Shown here in pieces: positions 47,106-60,585 of a stretch of DNA of 64,000 nucleotides (positions within the stretch are counted from its first letter, which is position 1; every line of letters starts with the position of its first letter). The notes under the pieces were generated by a model. The model was given only the letters and a program-made list of their open reading frames with translations, did not search any database and had not been told where the DNA came from. A program made the position numbers and the translations under genes. Source of the stretch: Topomyia yanbarensis (lineage: Eukaryota; Arthropoda; Insecta; Diptera; Culicidae); the NCBI RefSeq assembly GCF_030247195.1, contig NC_080670.1, positions 39,975,524-40,039,523 of the forward strand, read 5' to 3'.

Positions 47106-47905
47106 GTATTGTGTCAAAATTTCGGGCGACCTTTCGGGTCCGTTTGAAACACGCAGGTGACTAAGACAAGGCGATGGGCTGTCCTGCCTGCTGTTCAATA
47201 TAGTGCTGGAAGGTGTAATGCGAAGAGCGGGGTTCAACATGCGGGGCACGATTTTCACGAGGTCCGAACAGTTCGTGTGCTTCGCTGACGACGTGAACAT
47301 AATCGGTAGAAACAAGGAGACGGTAGCAGATCTGTATGCCCGACTGAAGCGCGAAGCAGCACGAGTAGGACTGAAGATAAATGTGTCTAAGAAGAAGTAC
47401 ATGCTGGCTGGCGGCACCGATCGCGATAGGGAATGCTTGGGCAGTAGTATTATGATCGACGGCGACGAGTTTGAGGTGGTTAACGAGTTCATCTATCTAG
47501 GCTTATTGGTGACTGTGGACAATAACACCAACCGGGGGATCAGGAGGCGTATTATCTCTGGAAGTCGTGCTTACTATGGGCTCCACAAAACTTCACCACC
47601 GCACGAAATGCGCCATGTACAACACACTGATTAGACCGGTGATTCTCTACGAACACGAAACGTGGACAATGCTCGAGGAGTATCTGCAAGCACTCGAAGT
47701 CTTCGAAAGAAGGGTGCTGAGAACGATCTTTAGTGGTGTGCAGGAGGATGGCGTGTGGAGAAGGATGAACCACGAATTTGCGCGACTCTATGGTGATCGA
47801 AGTATCCGGAAACTAGCTCAAGCTGGAAGGGTACAGTGGGCGGGGCATGTTGTGAGGATGCCGGACAACAACCCCACCAAGTTGGTTTTCACTAATGAGA
47901 TTTGA
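47106..47905 (+). pseudogene. RTE-like non-LTR reverse transcriptase, 3' part
   Basis: The frame from 47113 reads 'GDLSGPFETRR', a stop, 'LRQGDGLSCLLFNI', then the open stretch 47203-47634 with the catalytic 'CFADDVNIIGR' and 'VNEFIYLGLLVT'. After a frameshift near 47580 a second frame continues to 47905 with 'TLIRPVILYEHETWT', 'FERRVLRTIF' and 'RWAGHV'-type 'VQWAGHVVRMPDNNP'. These are RT palm, thumb and tail of an RTE-type element such as mosquito JAM. The 5' half is absent. The 142-codon ORF on the opposite strand is its shadow. Confidence 0.85.
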
Positions 47906-49079
47906 ATAACAAAGAGACGCCATCTTAATTCAGTGAAAACAATTCAACTAGCAACCAAGCTACGGTTTATAAGCAACACTGCAAATGTGCAAGCCTCACA
48001 AAACTTGTTTGTTGTTATTCTGTTTGTTTCTTTTAGCCAAAAAAAATCTACCGCGACTTCTGGAATCTGAGTTTCTCGGCCAACTAGAACATGGTTTTAT
48101 CTGGAATGGAATTTCGCAGCAGCAAAACCACATTAGAACAAGAACAATTGCGATTTTTTTATTGCGAGCGGATCCACAACAAATCCCAAGTAGCAATTTT
48201 TGTTTCAGTAACTATTTCATAACCAGTTGGTAACAAAAAATAGGAGCTATTGCAACTGACATCTAACTTCCTGCGCGACCCAAAAAGCGCAGTTTTAGGC
48301 CGATTTTCAACATAATTATGATTGAACAAAACTGTAAAAACTAGTTCTCGTTTCGTTGCAATAACGATTCGAGGATAGCTAAATGAAATCATATTGTTGT
48401 CAATACGTTGAATACAGATCGCAACAAGATTACTTAATGATATCTTTTTGTCGCTCACCTGGACTGTCAATCGCAACTGAAAAGTAACATATTTTCATGC
48501 AAATAGTTAAGATTATGTTACCAGTGAAAATGAAAATGAAGACCAAGTCAAAATACAAGTTGATTATATAAATATGAACAGTACCGTCATTCTTCATATC
48601 AAAAATTGCCAATGAAGCATCAAATTTTACTGCGCATCAGAATCTATCGAGTGATATTTTATTCCACTTCTTATTATTTCACGCGCTCTTGGTGAAACCA
48701 AATTATAAATAGTATTTAAAAACAATTTTTCAAGGGGAAACCCGAATCATATTAGAAATTCAATGTTATTCAATAAAACACACACTAATCATAAATCTGG
48801 AACATAAATTGCTTTAACGGTAGACTTTTATAAATGTTCGCAAGCCGGTTGAGGTTTTATTTCCAATACAATAGAAAATGATGCATTTAAGCAACATGGC
48901 TTTCAGGCCATCCAGGGCCAAATTTAGGATGTGATGTGATGAAAACGAAACAATACGCTTTTCGAACAAATTTTTATCAATGAGCAAAGCTTTTAATTTG
49001 TAAACGATTATTATTCCAGCATACGTTTGGTCTCCATCGAACAATTTTCAGTTCACATCAAAATATACCTTTCCTTAAT

Positions 49080-49400
49080 ATGACCCTGTACTATACTATT
49101 CTTGCCGAAAACGTTCTAGTCGTATTCTTGTCATACGCACGTATCAGACACATGTCATTGTTATACCTTGAATCACAAACTCACACGTATTTATGAAAGG
49201 TATTCGCAACTCTGAATAGACCAATTCATAACTAAAGTTCAGCAAAATAATAATTAAGTTGTATTTTTGTTTGCATTACGTTGCGAAAATTCACCGATGA
49301 CACTTCATGCGCTACACTTCATATTATAGAGGCGTCGAACTGTACGGTGGCGCCAACTATAACATGTTCGGTGTATCGGAAAAATGTAAACATGTGACAT
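49080..49400 (+). repeat. left arm of about 310-bp inverted repeat
   Basis: It matches the complement of 50925-51240 in the same order: GAAAACGTT, ACAAACTCACA, AAGTTGTATT, TTGCGAAAATTCACCGA, ACTTCATGCGCT, GAACTGTACGGTGGCGCCAA. Divergence is visible at many positions, so the duplication is not recent. Confidence 0.75.
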
Positions 49401-50924
49401 GAATGATTTTAACGAAATATTTCCGTTGCCGCAGTAGTAGCATTAATACCAATAGTTGAAATATTGGGTTATACTCCTTTGCGAAGCACAGGAAAATATT
49501 ATTACAAGTATAAAAATAAACTATTTGCTCTAAAATAAAAGCTATTTTAAACCAACAACAGATAGGGATAAGTACTCAATGGTTATAGGAAATGAAATTG
49601 GTAATAACGCAACCAGTGTTACACATATGTTTCGTTAGTGGACCACGAGATAACAAATTGAAAAATAAATTTAGTCGCAACTTTGATATTTTTCCAAAAA
49701 AACGAACTGAGAGTATTTGATTGCCTCTAAAAATTTTTTCTTGGTAATACATTTATGGATAAAGAGTGCTTTCAACGTTTTATTTTTATTTTGGATTATT
49801 TGACGGCTGAGTTGGCATGTGATCATCAATTTTTTCATTATTTCAGTTTTCGTTATCTTCTGAAACATTACAAATGACAGACCGTTGAACCAAACTTTCC
49901 CTAGTTCACCAAGTTCTACCGTATTCAATTATGGCATCTAGCTCATCAGTTGTTGAGATTATGAGAGACATAAATTCGAATGGTATCGAAGCGCAAGAGC
50001 AGGCGGTCAATCGACATTACTCTTTTTCAATATGATTCATCTTTCGAACTTGGTTTCAATTAATCAATGGTCGGCTGTATGACTTATTACACCAATAAAA
50101 CTGGAACTAAAGGTGTTGTACGGCAACATTTGGAAACAAGCAGTTCTCTACATAATTTTTGACACAAAATTTATAGGATGCCACGGAGTTTCTAGGATAT
50201 CTTCAGGCCACTCATCATACCGACAACATCATTTTGTTCCCATTTAACCAAAAAGTTGCCTCGCCTAAAAAGTAATTGTTTTGGGTAAAATATTAAAATT
50301 TGTGAAGGTAGTTCAAGCGTAGATTTTTTCATGAAGGCTGCAACAAAAAAAAATAAGGATACTACATCAACTCATTTGCTAAATAATCTCAATTGTAAAA
50401 TAAATGCTACCTACCTACCTACCCATTTTACCGCCGCACGAATTGGAAAACAATATTTTAGAGCAACATTTTTAAATACTTTTTGTTGGGAAAAGCCTAC
50501 TCAAGTGTACGAATGGGGAGTGGGTCTAAAAATGCCGGAATTTTGTCTGCACGGTTTGTTGATGGTCCCTTTCCGGGTGACGTTATCAAGAAATTTTTGC
50601 ATTCATAGACAAAATGTCATTCAGCAAAACAATTACAAAAAAAATATTTTCAAAATTAACATGGAATTAACATATCATGGAATAGTATTTTCAAATGCTT
50701 CACATTTTAAACAAGGAATTTTCTAAATAGTATTACTCTTAAGATCACGTTATTTTGTTTTCGGAAGGTACTCTAAGTAAATGATTTGTTTCAAATTCAT
50801 ACTACTCATCCCCCTTCTTATTCTTAGTTCCGAAATTATTTTCTAGTATCTTAATTATATAATCTGCGTGGAAAGGATTTAATCGTTTCGCTTAAAATCA
50901 GTAATAACATACATGCTATTTGTT

Positions 50925-51240
50925 TATATTTTTCCAAAACACCGAAAATATTATAGTTGGCGCCACCGTACAGTTCAATGCCTCTATAATGTCAAGTGGA
51001 GCGCATGAAGTGTCGTCGGTGAATTTTCGCAATGTAATGCCAACAACAATACAACTTACTTTTCGTTTTGCTAAGCATTAGTTTTGAATTTGTTGATCCA
51101 GTGTTGCGAAAGCATTTTGTTAATACATGTGAGTTTGTACTGAAAGGCGTAATGGTGGTATGTGACGGATACATACATATAACACGAATATGACTTTGTA
51201 AACTGAAACGTTTTCAGTAAGAATCTTGGTGTTGGACAAA
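50925..51240 (-). repeat. right arm of about 310-bp inverted repeat
   Basis: Partner of 49080-49400. The two arms are separated by about 1.5 kb of AT-rich sequence without recognised genes. Confidence 0.75.
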
Positions 51241-51509
51241 TGTGAAATTGTCAAAATATTTATCACAAAATCAAAATCGTAACTAAATTTCAACAAACTC
51301 GGCAGCATCAGCAATCAGTTCGGAGTATTAATGAACATGTTATAGCTGGCTACATAAATGACTATTTGGTGACAAAAGATGTTATTAAATAACCTTGATG
51401 TTATCTATGTTCAACCAGTGCAACAAAAATAACTTTATTGCTTTCTCGTTGCAACATAGTTCGGACTTAGACGATTAAAACTAGTTGCGAGTTGCTACTT
51501 GGGATAGAG

Positions 51510-54500
51510 AGGCGTGGTTGAAGTCTTGTACGTGTGTTCCTGTCTTGTGAGTATGTAGAAAACAAAAGAGCTTTGCTTTGTTTTGCTCATTCAGAACAAT
51601 AACGGAACGACTTTCATTTTAAATGTTTGCATCATTTGATATTCGTAACCGTCATGCTGAATTTCGTTCTCCCATCAAACCATGCCATTTTCTCGTTAGC
51701 GTTTCTAAACACGATGGTATTGTAACAACATTTTTTGTTAGTATTGATTTATTTGCCCTCAGACTCTATACGCATCACCGATGCCGTAGAGGCGATCCAA
51801 CAATCTGGATTTTAGATATCTATCCATCAACACATTTACTTAATAAACCCACACTGGAATTAGAACTAACCAATTTTAATCCAATACACTTCGAAAACTA
51901 GAAAAGGTTACAAGTTCAGACAATTCACAATGAGTGAATGAGTTCGTACTATCCATAACAATTTAATGAAAATTGAACATGCTCGAATTGAACTTGCACT
52001 GGTTACATGATGCAATAGTCTGTACGTTTAACCGATTAACTCTGGAACATGGCAAGCAACATACCATATGATATTATTGCAGAGAAAGTTTACGTTCCAG
52101 AAAACCAATAAACTTGAGATATCATTAATAGATAATTCGTCCAATCTAACGATAAAAACTGAAAGTTACCTACAACGACTATATGTTACACGAAGAATAA
52201 CTCTTTTATCAACCTCATGGAGAATTACTAAGCCCAGTGTCGCAATCTACACAAAAGGAGGACCACAGGCAGCCAAAGTTCGCACAAAATCGAAAGCTAA
52301 AAAGCCACTCCAACCAAAAGTTGTAAACAGGTTTGACCATTGTTTCGTCAGCTTTTGGAGGAAGGAGAAAGTGCAAACACACGCCGTACGAAAGATGTGC
52401 CAGTCGGCAGCTTTTAGCAGCACGTAGATACGTTCAGGTGTACGAACCGTCGCACAGTGGTCCGACCGATGCGAGTTTTGACGATTACTTAACGATTGTT
52501 TTGTGATTTAACGATATTTAGATTGTGAGCCACGGTTTTGTGAATGCTTTATAAAGGAAAATCATTATAGTTCATATTAACTATCTACAATTTGGCCGTG
52601 GTACGTATCACGAATAGAGATCGATAATTAAGTGTATCCTTCGAACAAATATTAGAACAACAAATATTATGATTAGAGTTTTACTGTAGTACTAAAGTAT
52701 AACAATAGTACTTTATGTAACACTATAAGGCATCGTATTGTTACTCTGATCCTAAATATAAGGGTTTGAAATTTCAAGAACGTTAAACTTAGATCATACC
52801 ACTTCAACTGCTTATAATATACAGACGAAAAAATGTAATTCAGTGCAAAATATTTCTCTCGATTTCGGTTCAAGAAATGATAAAACATTAGTGTTCTTCC
52901 AATTTCTAGATGTATGTCACGCCATATACCATTGTGCGTGGATTGGCGTGTAATTTGTGCGGCTGCCAAATGTGCTAATTTACCGCGCTACTTGCACACA
53001 TGGCAGGTAGGAACGCCTGCCAGCTTAAGAAAGTTTTCGAATTCGTATTTTTTTTTTAATAAACTGACATTTACATGGAACAGAAATTGAAAAATACGTG
53101 GATTAATTCGAATATTTGTGGCCCATTGACCTGACATAAGTCCTAGGTGTTCGACATATTGATAAATGAATTAGTGCAAAATTATGAGTGTGAAATTTGC
53201 ACATTAATCCAAATCAGACACTGACAATATAAAATCTAACGGAAATGCTACAAAATAAGTTAAAAGGAAACACTATTTCAGACCGCAACGGCTAGATCGA
53301 AGGCGTAATGCATTAGTGAAATTTCACAACAGTCGCTATATTTTGAGTAAACTGCTTATGTAGCGTAATTCTAACTTTGTTCAAATAATAAATTCCAGTA
53401 TGTTCTAGAGAATGTTTACGCATGCCACAAAACATAAAAATAAATTTGAAACACTTACCTTCACTGTAGTGTATTGCAATTTTGCTATACTGTTGCTGGG
53501 GATGCAGAACACCAGCACTAATTTCTATTCCAACACTTTTCCGTGGTGCTGTTCAAGCTGACGTTCCACATTCGTACTGTAACACCTGGAACATTGCTTT
53601 CCTTGCGGATCTGTAGTTTCTTTAATTATCTGCTCACACAAACTCAACCCGAACGGGACGACTAGATGGACAATAACAGAACAGTACTGCACATGTATGA
53701 CAGCTTTGCCCCGATCAGCTGCGCGAGATCTAGTACTACACTTTTTTTGACAGCAGATTTACTTTTACTTTCGTTTGCTCACTTGCTTTTTTTTTAGGAA
53801 ATAAAGTTTATTGCAGAATTATTTATCAAATGAACACACAGTTTTCTTAGCGAATGTTAAGATATTTGCTCAGTTACTAGTGCGGTCGACCTTCATGCAG
53901 AATCTCATCCGATGTTGAGTTGCGATCAGGAAAACTTTAGTAAACAATATTATGTAAACTTGATTTTCATTTGCATACTGGTTTCTTTTCGTTGCACAAA
54001 TAACTTAAAATCCGGAATTTTTCCACGCTGATTGAATAAAAATACCAAACTTGACACAGAAGGTACTAACACGGTGCTATTCTGGTGCACGATCTTTTTT
54101 TGTGTTACTTGCCCTGCAGAACTACGGAGCGATCTGGCCAAGCAAACCACAACAATGCTCACGAAACGTCAGTAACAGACTGAAATTGAAAGTTATGCTC
54201 TCGCCACTCGCTGCACCAAACTTCCACGAAGCGCGTATAGTTGTGGTCAAACTAATTCAGCTATCAGCGGCGGGGTGAACAATTCAGCCGCTGGTTGATT
54301 GGCTAATTTACTTGAAGCTTATTCAAAAGCGACCTATGTTTTTTACTTTATAAAAGCGACAAAATTACTTTTCTTTCTCATAGTCGTTTCGCGCATGTTC
54401 CAAAACTTGCTGCAGTGGTGCCATCCACGATGAGTATATAAATATAAAGGTGGAAACATTTTTCTATGTCTACACGCAGAAATTTTATATGCATATTTGA

Positions 54501-54700
54501 ATCAAGCACAATTTCTGTTGCAGTTGGAAATCGAAATAGTGAACTTGCGCCCATAGAGAACAGACGTCCATCTTCAGCATTCAACTTGTGTAAAATCTCT
54601 AACGGCTTCGAAGGTAGTTTGGATATCTAAACCAGGTGCGCTACTGTCGTCATGTTTTTTTTTGTGGCTGAGTTCGACAGAATTGACAGCGGTTATTCCT
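51510..54700. other. intergenic with a SINE remnant
   Basis: About 51760-51840 matches the 3' body of the SINE at 7200-7460 (GATGCCGTAGAGGCGATCCA, AGATATCTATCCA), diverged. Otherwise ORFs of up to 119 codons without recognised domains. Confidence 0.5.
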
Positions 54701-54703
54701 CTA

Positions 54704-54862
54704 CCCAGTCAAACTAGTCCGGAACCGATTCAGACTTCCAGCATGAATTCCAGCTCAAATGCGTCAACCGATAGAGTCGGAATCGGTTGTTTTCTTTGAG
54801 CTAGATTCCATGCTGAATCCATCCAGGATTTCGAACCGGTTTCGGAATCGATTTGACGGATA
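54704..54862. mobile_element. foldback MITE, relative of 32129-32310
   Basis: The left arm CCCAGTCAAACTAGTCCGGA through CAGCTCAAATGCGTCAACCGAT is complementary, with mismatches, to the right arm from AATCGGTTGTTTTCTTTGAGC to GATTTGACGGATAG. The internal words AACCGATT, GCATGAATTCC and GTCAACCGAT parallel the hairpin at 32.1 kb. Confidence 0.8.
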
Positions 54863-55880
54863 GTTGGGATAGGTTGGTGTGGCGGCGCTAGTGTTTTTCG
54901 TATATTAATTCAAATGTTTGCACACGTTTTTTAAATATTTTTGTTCGATCATGATGTCTGTTCTCTGTGAATAAACTTTTAGTTCGAATAAAACCATAAT
55001 GATTTCCAATAGTTTTAAGTCAAATAAACAATTATTGAAGGAGGCTTTTTTGAACTAATAAATGAATTTGTTTTAATTGAAATAATAAATGAATTTATTT
55101 TAATTGAAATAGTAAGTGAATTTTGTTGAACTCAATAAATAAATTCATTGTCTCTCGAACAATTAACTCTCGACAAACATATGATTGGAGCGTATAAGTC
55201 AACTGTCAAAATTCACTCTGAGTGGAAATTCCAGACAAACCGTTACTCTTCAATCACAGATGTTGGTAGTAAACAAAAGAATGTTTTCTCTTTCATCAAC
55301 TGTTGTGAACTTTGGCCAATAACGGTTTGTTCGACATTTCCCTCCAAAGAGAACAGTTGGCAGTTACGCCGTAATCATATGTTTGCTTTGAATTTATTTA
55401 TAAATAAATCTTTTTCTTGTATGTTAGCGTTTACCGTATTTTTTCGATAAAGCTGATTTTCGTGATTGCAACAATGTTTTTTTTCCAACTCAGGAAACGT
55501 GAAAATAATATTAAAATTTAAAATAAAGAAATATGTTGACAGTCTGGATTTGACACTATCAGAAGCATTTGACATATCCAATTTCACATCAAATGATGCC
55601 CTGTCAGAAAAAAATTAATACATGTTTTCCCGGTTTTATTTGACATAAACACCAACGACACGACCTGAAACTTCATGAAATCTTCCGATGAAAAAATGAT
55701 CGAGTAAATTACCACCAGTTACCAGTACATTGAGTCACCCCTCGGTGCCACCGAAAAAATAAGTTTTCCAGCAACGCTTCTTTGTTTATTTGATTTTCGG
55801 TTGCTGTCGTTGCTATATAGCAACCATGTTATGTTTTCAACATAAACATCTGCTACCGAGTAATTTGTAGTTTTATTGCA
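54863..55880. other. intergenic, short AT tandem repeat at 55055-55145
   Basis: About three copies of a roughly 27-bp unit (aataaatgaattt..ttaattgaa) lie at 55055-55145. No gene seen in the rest. Confidence 0.5.
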
Positions 55881-55882
55881 TA

Positions 55883-56211
55883 CACTGAAAAAAATCCAAA
55901 CGTTAATTCTATTTGCTTCAAACCGCTTAAAATTCATATGAAGAAGAAATGCTATTGTTATCACGCGCACACATACCTTCTATGTGTCAACTGTATAAAC
56001 TATGTATGCACACACATAAGTTATATGTGCATATTGTTATAGAATGGGGTTTTATGTGCCTAATAGTTATGGAATGTGAATGTAAGATTAATATTTCTTG
56101 TAAATACACACATTAGGTTTATGTGCCAGCAAATAGTGTCTATATGCCTCCGTTAATTGCAAAAATCTATGTGTAAAATCAATAGGCATAACGTTTACTT
56201 TTATCTGAGTG
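55883..56211. mobile_element. MITE with TA target duplication
   Basis: The left end CACTGAAAAAAATCCAAACG and the complement of the right end CACTCAGATAAAAGTAAACG are imperfect inverted repeats, flanked on both sides by TA. It is 329 bp with no ORF. Length and target site suggest a Tc1/mariner-type non-autonomous element. Confidence 0.7.
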
Positions 56212-56240
56212 TACGAAAATCTGTTAGTTTACACTGTACA

Positions 56241-57970
56241 TCAGGTCAAGGAAAGGTAGTTTTGGTTAGAGATAATAACATTAGGAGCGAATAAAATTTT
56301 CAAATTAGCTTGCACTAAAACTATATGATTCTCCTCAGTGCATTCTTGAAGGCGTATTTCCGTTTTCTTGCTTGATTTCCATCGGCAATCCATTCCAGCA
56401 TGACGCTCCATATACCAACAGACTTTTTCCGCTGGAGGTTGTGTGTCTAGGTATGTTGAAGCCTCTCGTGCGCTGCTGTTGTCCTCTTTGTAGGTGTTGC
56501 AGAATGTATCCGGGAAGCATTTCATCGAAAGCTTGCTTCATAAAGCAACAAATACGCAGGTAATAGTTCGACGGTAGATCTTGCCCAAGAATTGTATTTC
56601 TTACTGCTGCCGTTGTGTCACGACGGCGAAGTCAGTAGACGAAACGAATTGCCGACTTGTAACAGCGGTGAAGCTGTTGTTTGAGTGTAGCTGATAGTCC
56701 CGGATAGTATACAACGTTGCAGTAGGTGAATATAGGTACTACTACGGCCTGTACCAACTTATGTATTATGTCTTGTTTGCTGTGAAAGTACTGCCGTAAA
56801 ACGTCTGAAGGTCCTAAAAGTGTTATGTTTTCTTCACCACGTCATTCACTTGGTGGGTCCAGCTTAGATTGCAGTCAAGTTGTAGGCCGAGGTTTGTTAC
56901 ATTGCTGCTAAGAGGAATCGTCGAACCGCTGAAGACTATATCCGCGGTAGGTACAACTACACCTGTCTTGCTGAAAATTATTGCCTGTTTTTTCGGGTTA
57001 GGGAACAGGTAGTGTTCTTTGGCCCAACCGACTACTGCTGCAAGATCTTTGTTGATGATGTGCACAAGTCTGTCTATCTCTGCGATCGGTCCCGATAGGT
57101 AGATTTGGAGATCATCGGCATAAAGATGCCAACTGCACGTAAGTGTTGTTGGCAGGCTATTTATGTACATGCTGAATAGTAGCGCGCTAAGACATGAGCC
57201 CTGTGGTGTGCCCTCTGGTACCCCGCGTTCGTTGTATTTCCGAGACGAACGGCCTGTGAACGTCCACCCAGAAAGGAAGAGATTAAACCACATGCATCCG
57301 GAGAAAAGAGGAACTCGCTATTAAGTTTGTTCGCGAGTATCTTATGTTGAACACAGTTGAAAGCTAGCGAGAAGTCCACGAGTACCATGACTGTACAGCG
57401 GTTGTCGTCGAAGTTGCTGTAGATGTCGTGAACCACTTTCGTGAGGGCAGTCGTCGTACTGTACCCCTTCCGATAGCCGGATTGGCAGTGCGCAAGAAGT
57501 GGCGGGTTCGCCCTCCTAAGGTATTTGCTGATTTGCTCTAGCGGATTTTTTCCAGGATCTTAGAAAAGGCCGGTAGAATGCTAATTGGACGGAAGTCTTT
57601 AGGTTCTGAAGGATTCGAAGACTTGGGAATCGGTGTGATAATGGCTTTTTTCCAGATTGTGGGGAAGGATTTGGAGTCGATGATATTGTTGAAAAGGTGG
57701 GATAATACTGGAAGGATGAACGGGCATAGTAGTTTAACAAAGGATATCGGGATGTCGTCTGATCCGGTAGCATTCGTTTGGATTTCGTAGAGTTTCAGAC
57801 AAACAGCATCAACATCGGTGTGGTGAAAATTAAACTCACCCTCTCGCCGCGCTGGTGCTGGATTCGTTGATGGTATAAGAGGAACCTCTGTCAGGAGTTG
57901 ACGATGACCTTCTGCGAAAAACTGGTTGATTTCATCAGGGATAATAGTGTCAGTTGGTGAGATTTTTTTG
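56241..57970 (-). pseudogene. jockey-superfamily reverse transcriptase relic
   Basis: Minus strand. The fingers region (57960-57540) reads 'TGSDDIPISFVKLL', 'WKKAIITPIPK' and 'KDFRPISILPAFSKILEKI', then a frameshift at about 57540. Next come 'SGYRKGYSTTTALTKVVH' and palm motif A in 'VLVDFSLAFN' (57436-57300). Another shift follows, then 'GTPQGSCLSALLFSMYIN' and the catalytic 'YADDLQIY' (57293-56822). The tail continues in broken frames to 56335 ('SLLVYGASCWNGLPMEIKQ'). The endonuclease and 5' part are missing. It is a different lineage from the relic at 36.8-39.4 kb. Several frameshifts make it inactive. Confidence 0.87.
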
Positions 57971-57979
57971 AGTTATTAT

Positions 57980-60585
57980 GTACTATTTTGGCGGTATGTA
58001 TTATTTTGGCGGCTAGATTATGGTCGAAATATTGTTCGGAATAACGCTTCTTGGCTGTAAAAATTAGTGAGTTCGCTCTGTCTCGCTTGCGTGCGTAGTT
58101 GAGTATGACGATGGATTGGCTTATGAAGCATATGGTAAGTTATAGTTATATTTCTTGTACAATTTTTCAGAATTTTCAGGTTCACTTCAATGTTGCTGAT
58201 TTGGATAAACGCGACAACTATTACCAAATCACTGCGGACGAAGATCGGCTGTAGAAACAAAGATAATCAAATAATTTCAACTTCTGGAAGAACAACACTA
58301 TCACATGTCGGTGCAGAGCGAGGCAATGTAGTTTTACCGCGATGTCCTTCGCACGGCTCGGCTGATTTCGCCAAATCTTAATAAAATTCTACTGGTCTTT
58401 TTTATTTTATTTTCATATCTTCGGTATACACCGTACAGACGATTTTTAAAACAAATTTAATAATACTCTACAACATATTGTGAACATTAACAACATTAAC
58501 GACGTTACAATTCATTCAAAACGACTCAGCACAATAAGAAAAGAATTTGAATAGAAGAAGCGTATGGTATGCTGCTATATGGTCAGCTTGTGATAATCAA
58601 ACTACAGAGAACAGACATATAAGCTAGAACAAACTTTCCCGAAAAACCTGTGTAAACATTTAAATGAAAATACGTTGAAAATCACCATCGCATACAGGTC
58701 TGCATGCGTGAGTCACCATTGTATCCAAGTTTGCTTACAAGTCCCGTATAGTTATTGCTGGCCGATCGAAGCACCGACTAGTGACAAGTGTCTACTTGCT
58801 GTTGTCATTTCAAAGCGACAGTTATTTTTCTTACACAAGTTGAAAAGTTTACTTGTATGTCAGTTCTCAGTGATCAAACGGTACAACCTAAGAACCCCGC
58901 ACCGTCTACGCAACCAATTTTGGCAGGGAACTGCACGCATTATGGAACGACTTTCCGGCGAATATAGGGCCCTATTCTCACAGTCACGTCACTTAGTGAT
59001 TAGAAGGAAATTTTATTATTTTATATTTTTTTGGCGTGCTGATAGAACTGAAGCTTATAGCTTAAGAGGTCTCGGTCCGTCCCGCGAGACAAAATTTGCA
59101 AAATCGGACGAAGTAGCAACTGTCTGTCAAGTAAATACTGGTCCTCGAGAGGACTAAATTTTGCGTCTGTTTGTCTCAAAGTGTGTAACGTCAAGTCCTC
59201 TATTTTGTCTAGTCCAAGATATCCTGCACCTAACGCGTGCTAAGTCATCAGTGATGCAATTAAAACTTCGCATTGTTTTTCCTTGTCTTGTTCCTGATCT
59301 CCTCTTGGGTCCCCTTGGTCTGAAGCGGATCCATCGACTAAGTAAATAAGAGAGCGCTGTCAACCGTAATGAAATTTTAGGGGGTTTAAGTTCAGCACCG
59401 GGTTGAAAGCAGTATCAGATACGGGGCAGGAAGGGTGGACAATGATGACGGAGAAAAGAACATTTAGCTTGCACAGTTTATGGCCAGTAGAGAATCGACG
59501 ACGTTACCGACAGCCTTTGAATGCCACGATAGCACACAGTGAGGTATCGGGTGGTCCTCCTCGGACATGCGGGAATTCCATCAAATGGGTCAGTCTTTCA
59601 GGTCGTTTTCAGTTTCAATTTCGAGTGATGCCATCTCAGTAGACGAATCACCTAGTTTCGCTCGCATTGCCGTCGGTTGAAGGTATTCTTCAGATAACAG
59701 GACATACAAGCACGACTATCCGATAATCGTCTTCACTGTGTTATTGATCATCTGCACTGGGTGGTTGGCATTTTCCAGGACGATTCGTTTGGGCGGAAGG
59801 TAGGTTAAAGCAGAAATGCGGATCTCGCTTGTTTCAAATATCCCAAATCTTGTTGTGGTTTAGTAAGGGGGGCGGTAGCAAGCGAAATATTTTTGGAACC
59901 CACTAGCGTATTTGCTGTGCTTCTCAAACAAGTGTTTGGTTTCGTGGTCCTTGGACGTCAACATTTTTCCATAGTGGAAGTAGACCAACAAATTCACGTT
60001 TTCTAGATAAGTGATATATTGCTGATTTCACTTTAGGTTCAGCAAGAATTTTTACGTTAACATTTTAACAACGAATATCCTGTTTTGATTTCGTTTTCTA
60101 TTGGCGTTTTATCACTATTGCAGTTTACAAAACGTGAATATCCTTTTTGCCGCTGTTGCTGAACATTTGATAATATTAACGGGAAAAAATTTTCTTCTGT
60201 AAAACTTTGGGTTTGTTTTGTTGTTTCTATATTTTTCCCTGCGTAGCCAGGGACTGCGACGGTAACTATTTGAAATAAATAACATATTCGAAGGTGTTGC
60301 CAGTTTCATGCATTTTCTCATGAAACATCAAATTTGACAGTACCAGTTACCTGAGTCACTGAGGGGTAGTCAGATTTTCGATACACTTTTTGAATGCCAG
60401 TGTCTAGTCGTGTCGTTGTAAACACCATCTAATGCATATAGTTTTTTTCATTTTGGGTGTTGTCTTGATAGGCTAGATGTAAACAACCGCAGTTTTCCTA
60501 TGTATGGTGGCCAAGTTTACATAAGATTTATTTTAAAAAACAAAAAAATCGTTTTTACGTATCACAACGAATTTTTTTTGCAAAT
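57980..60585. other. intergenic, no gene supported
   Basis: The longest ORF is 160 codons (58675-59157 +), with no recognisable domain and several incidental overlapping antisense ORFs. Nothing else recognised. Confidence 0.5.

Larger units (their letters stand above)
48184..51507. mobile_element. possible degraded DNA transposon with inverted ends
   Basis: Outer ends TCCCAAGTAGCAA (48184 region) and TTGCTACTTGGGA (51491-51506 region) are exact complements. Inside, about 49080-49400 and 50925-51240 are an inverted pair of about 310 bp with clear similarity (for example GGTGGCGCCAACTATA / TATAGTTGGCGCCACC). A minus-strand frame at 49044-48814 has 'SFSSHHILNLALDGLKAM', slightly reminiscent of hAT transposase, but no full domain is present. 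No matching target duplication was found. The ORFs at 50331-50726 and 49671-49928 are not recognised. Confidence 0.4.

Noticed and set aside
47064..47492. 142-codon minus-strand ORF
   Set aside because: It is antisense to the RTE-like reverse transcriptase motifs on the + strand and has no domain of its own.
50331..50726. 131-codon ORF as a transposase or new gene
   Set aside because: Lys/Asn/Phe-rich composition follows base composition; no catalytic motif or homologous domain recognised.
58675..59157. 160-codon ORF
   Set aside because: No recognisable domain; overlaps other frames; composition as expected by chance in this region.
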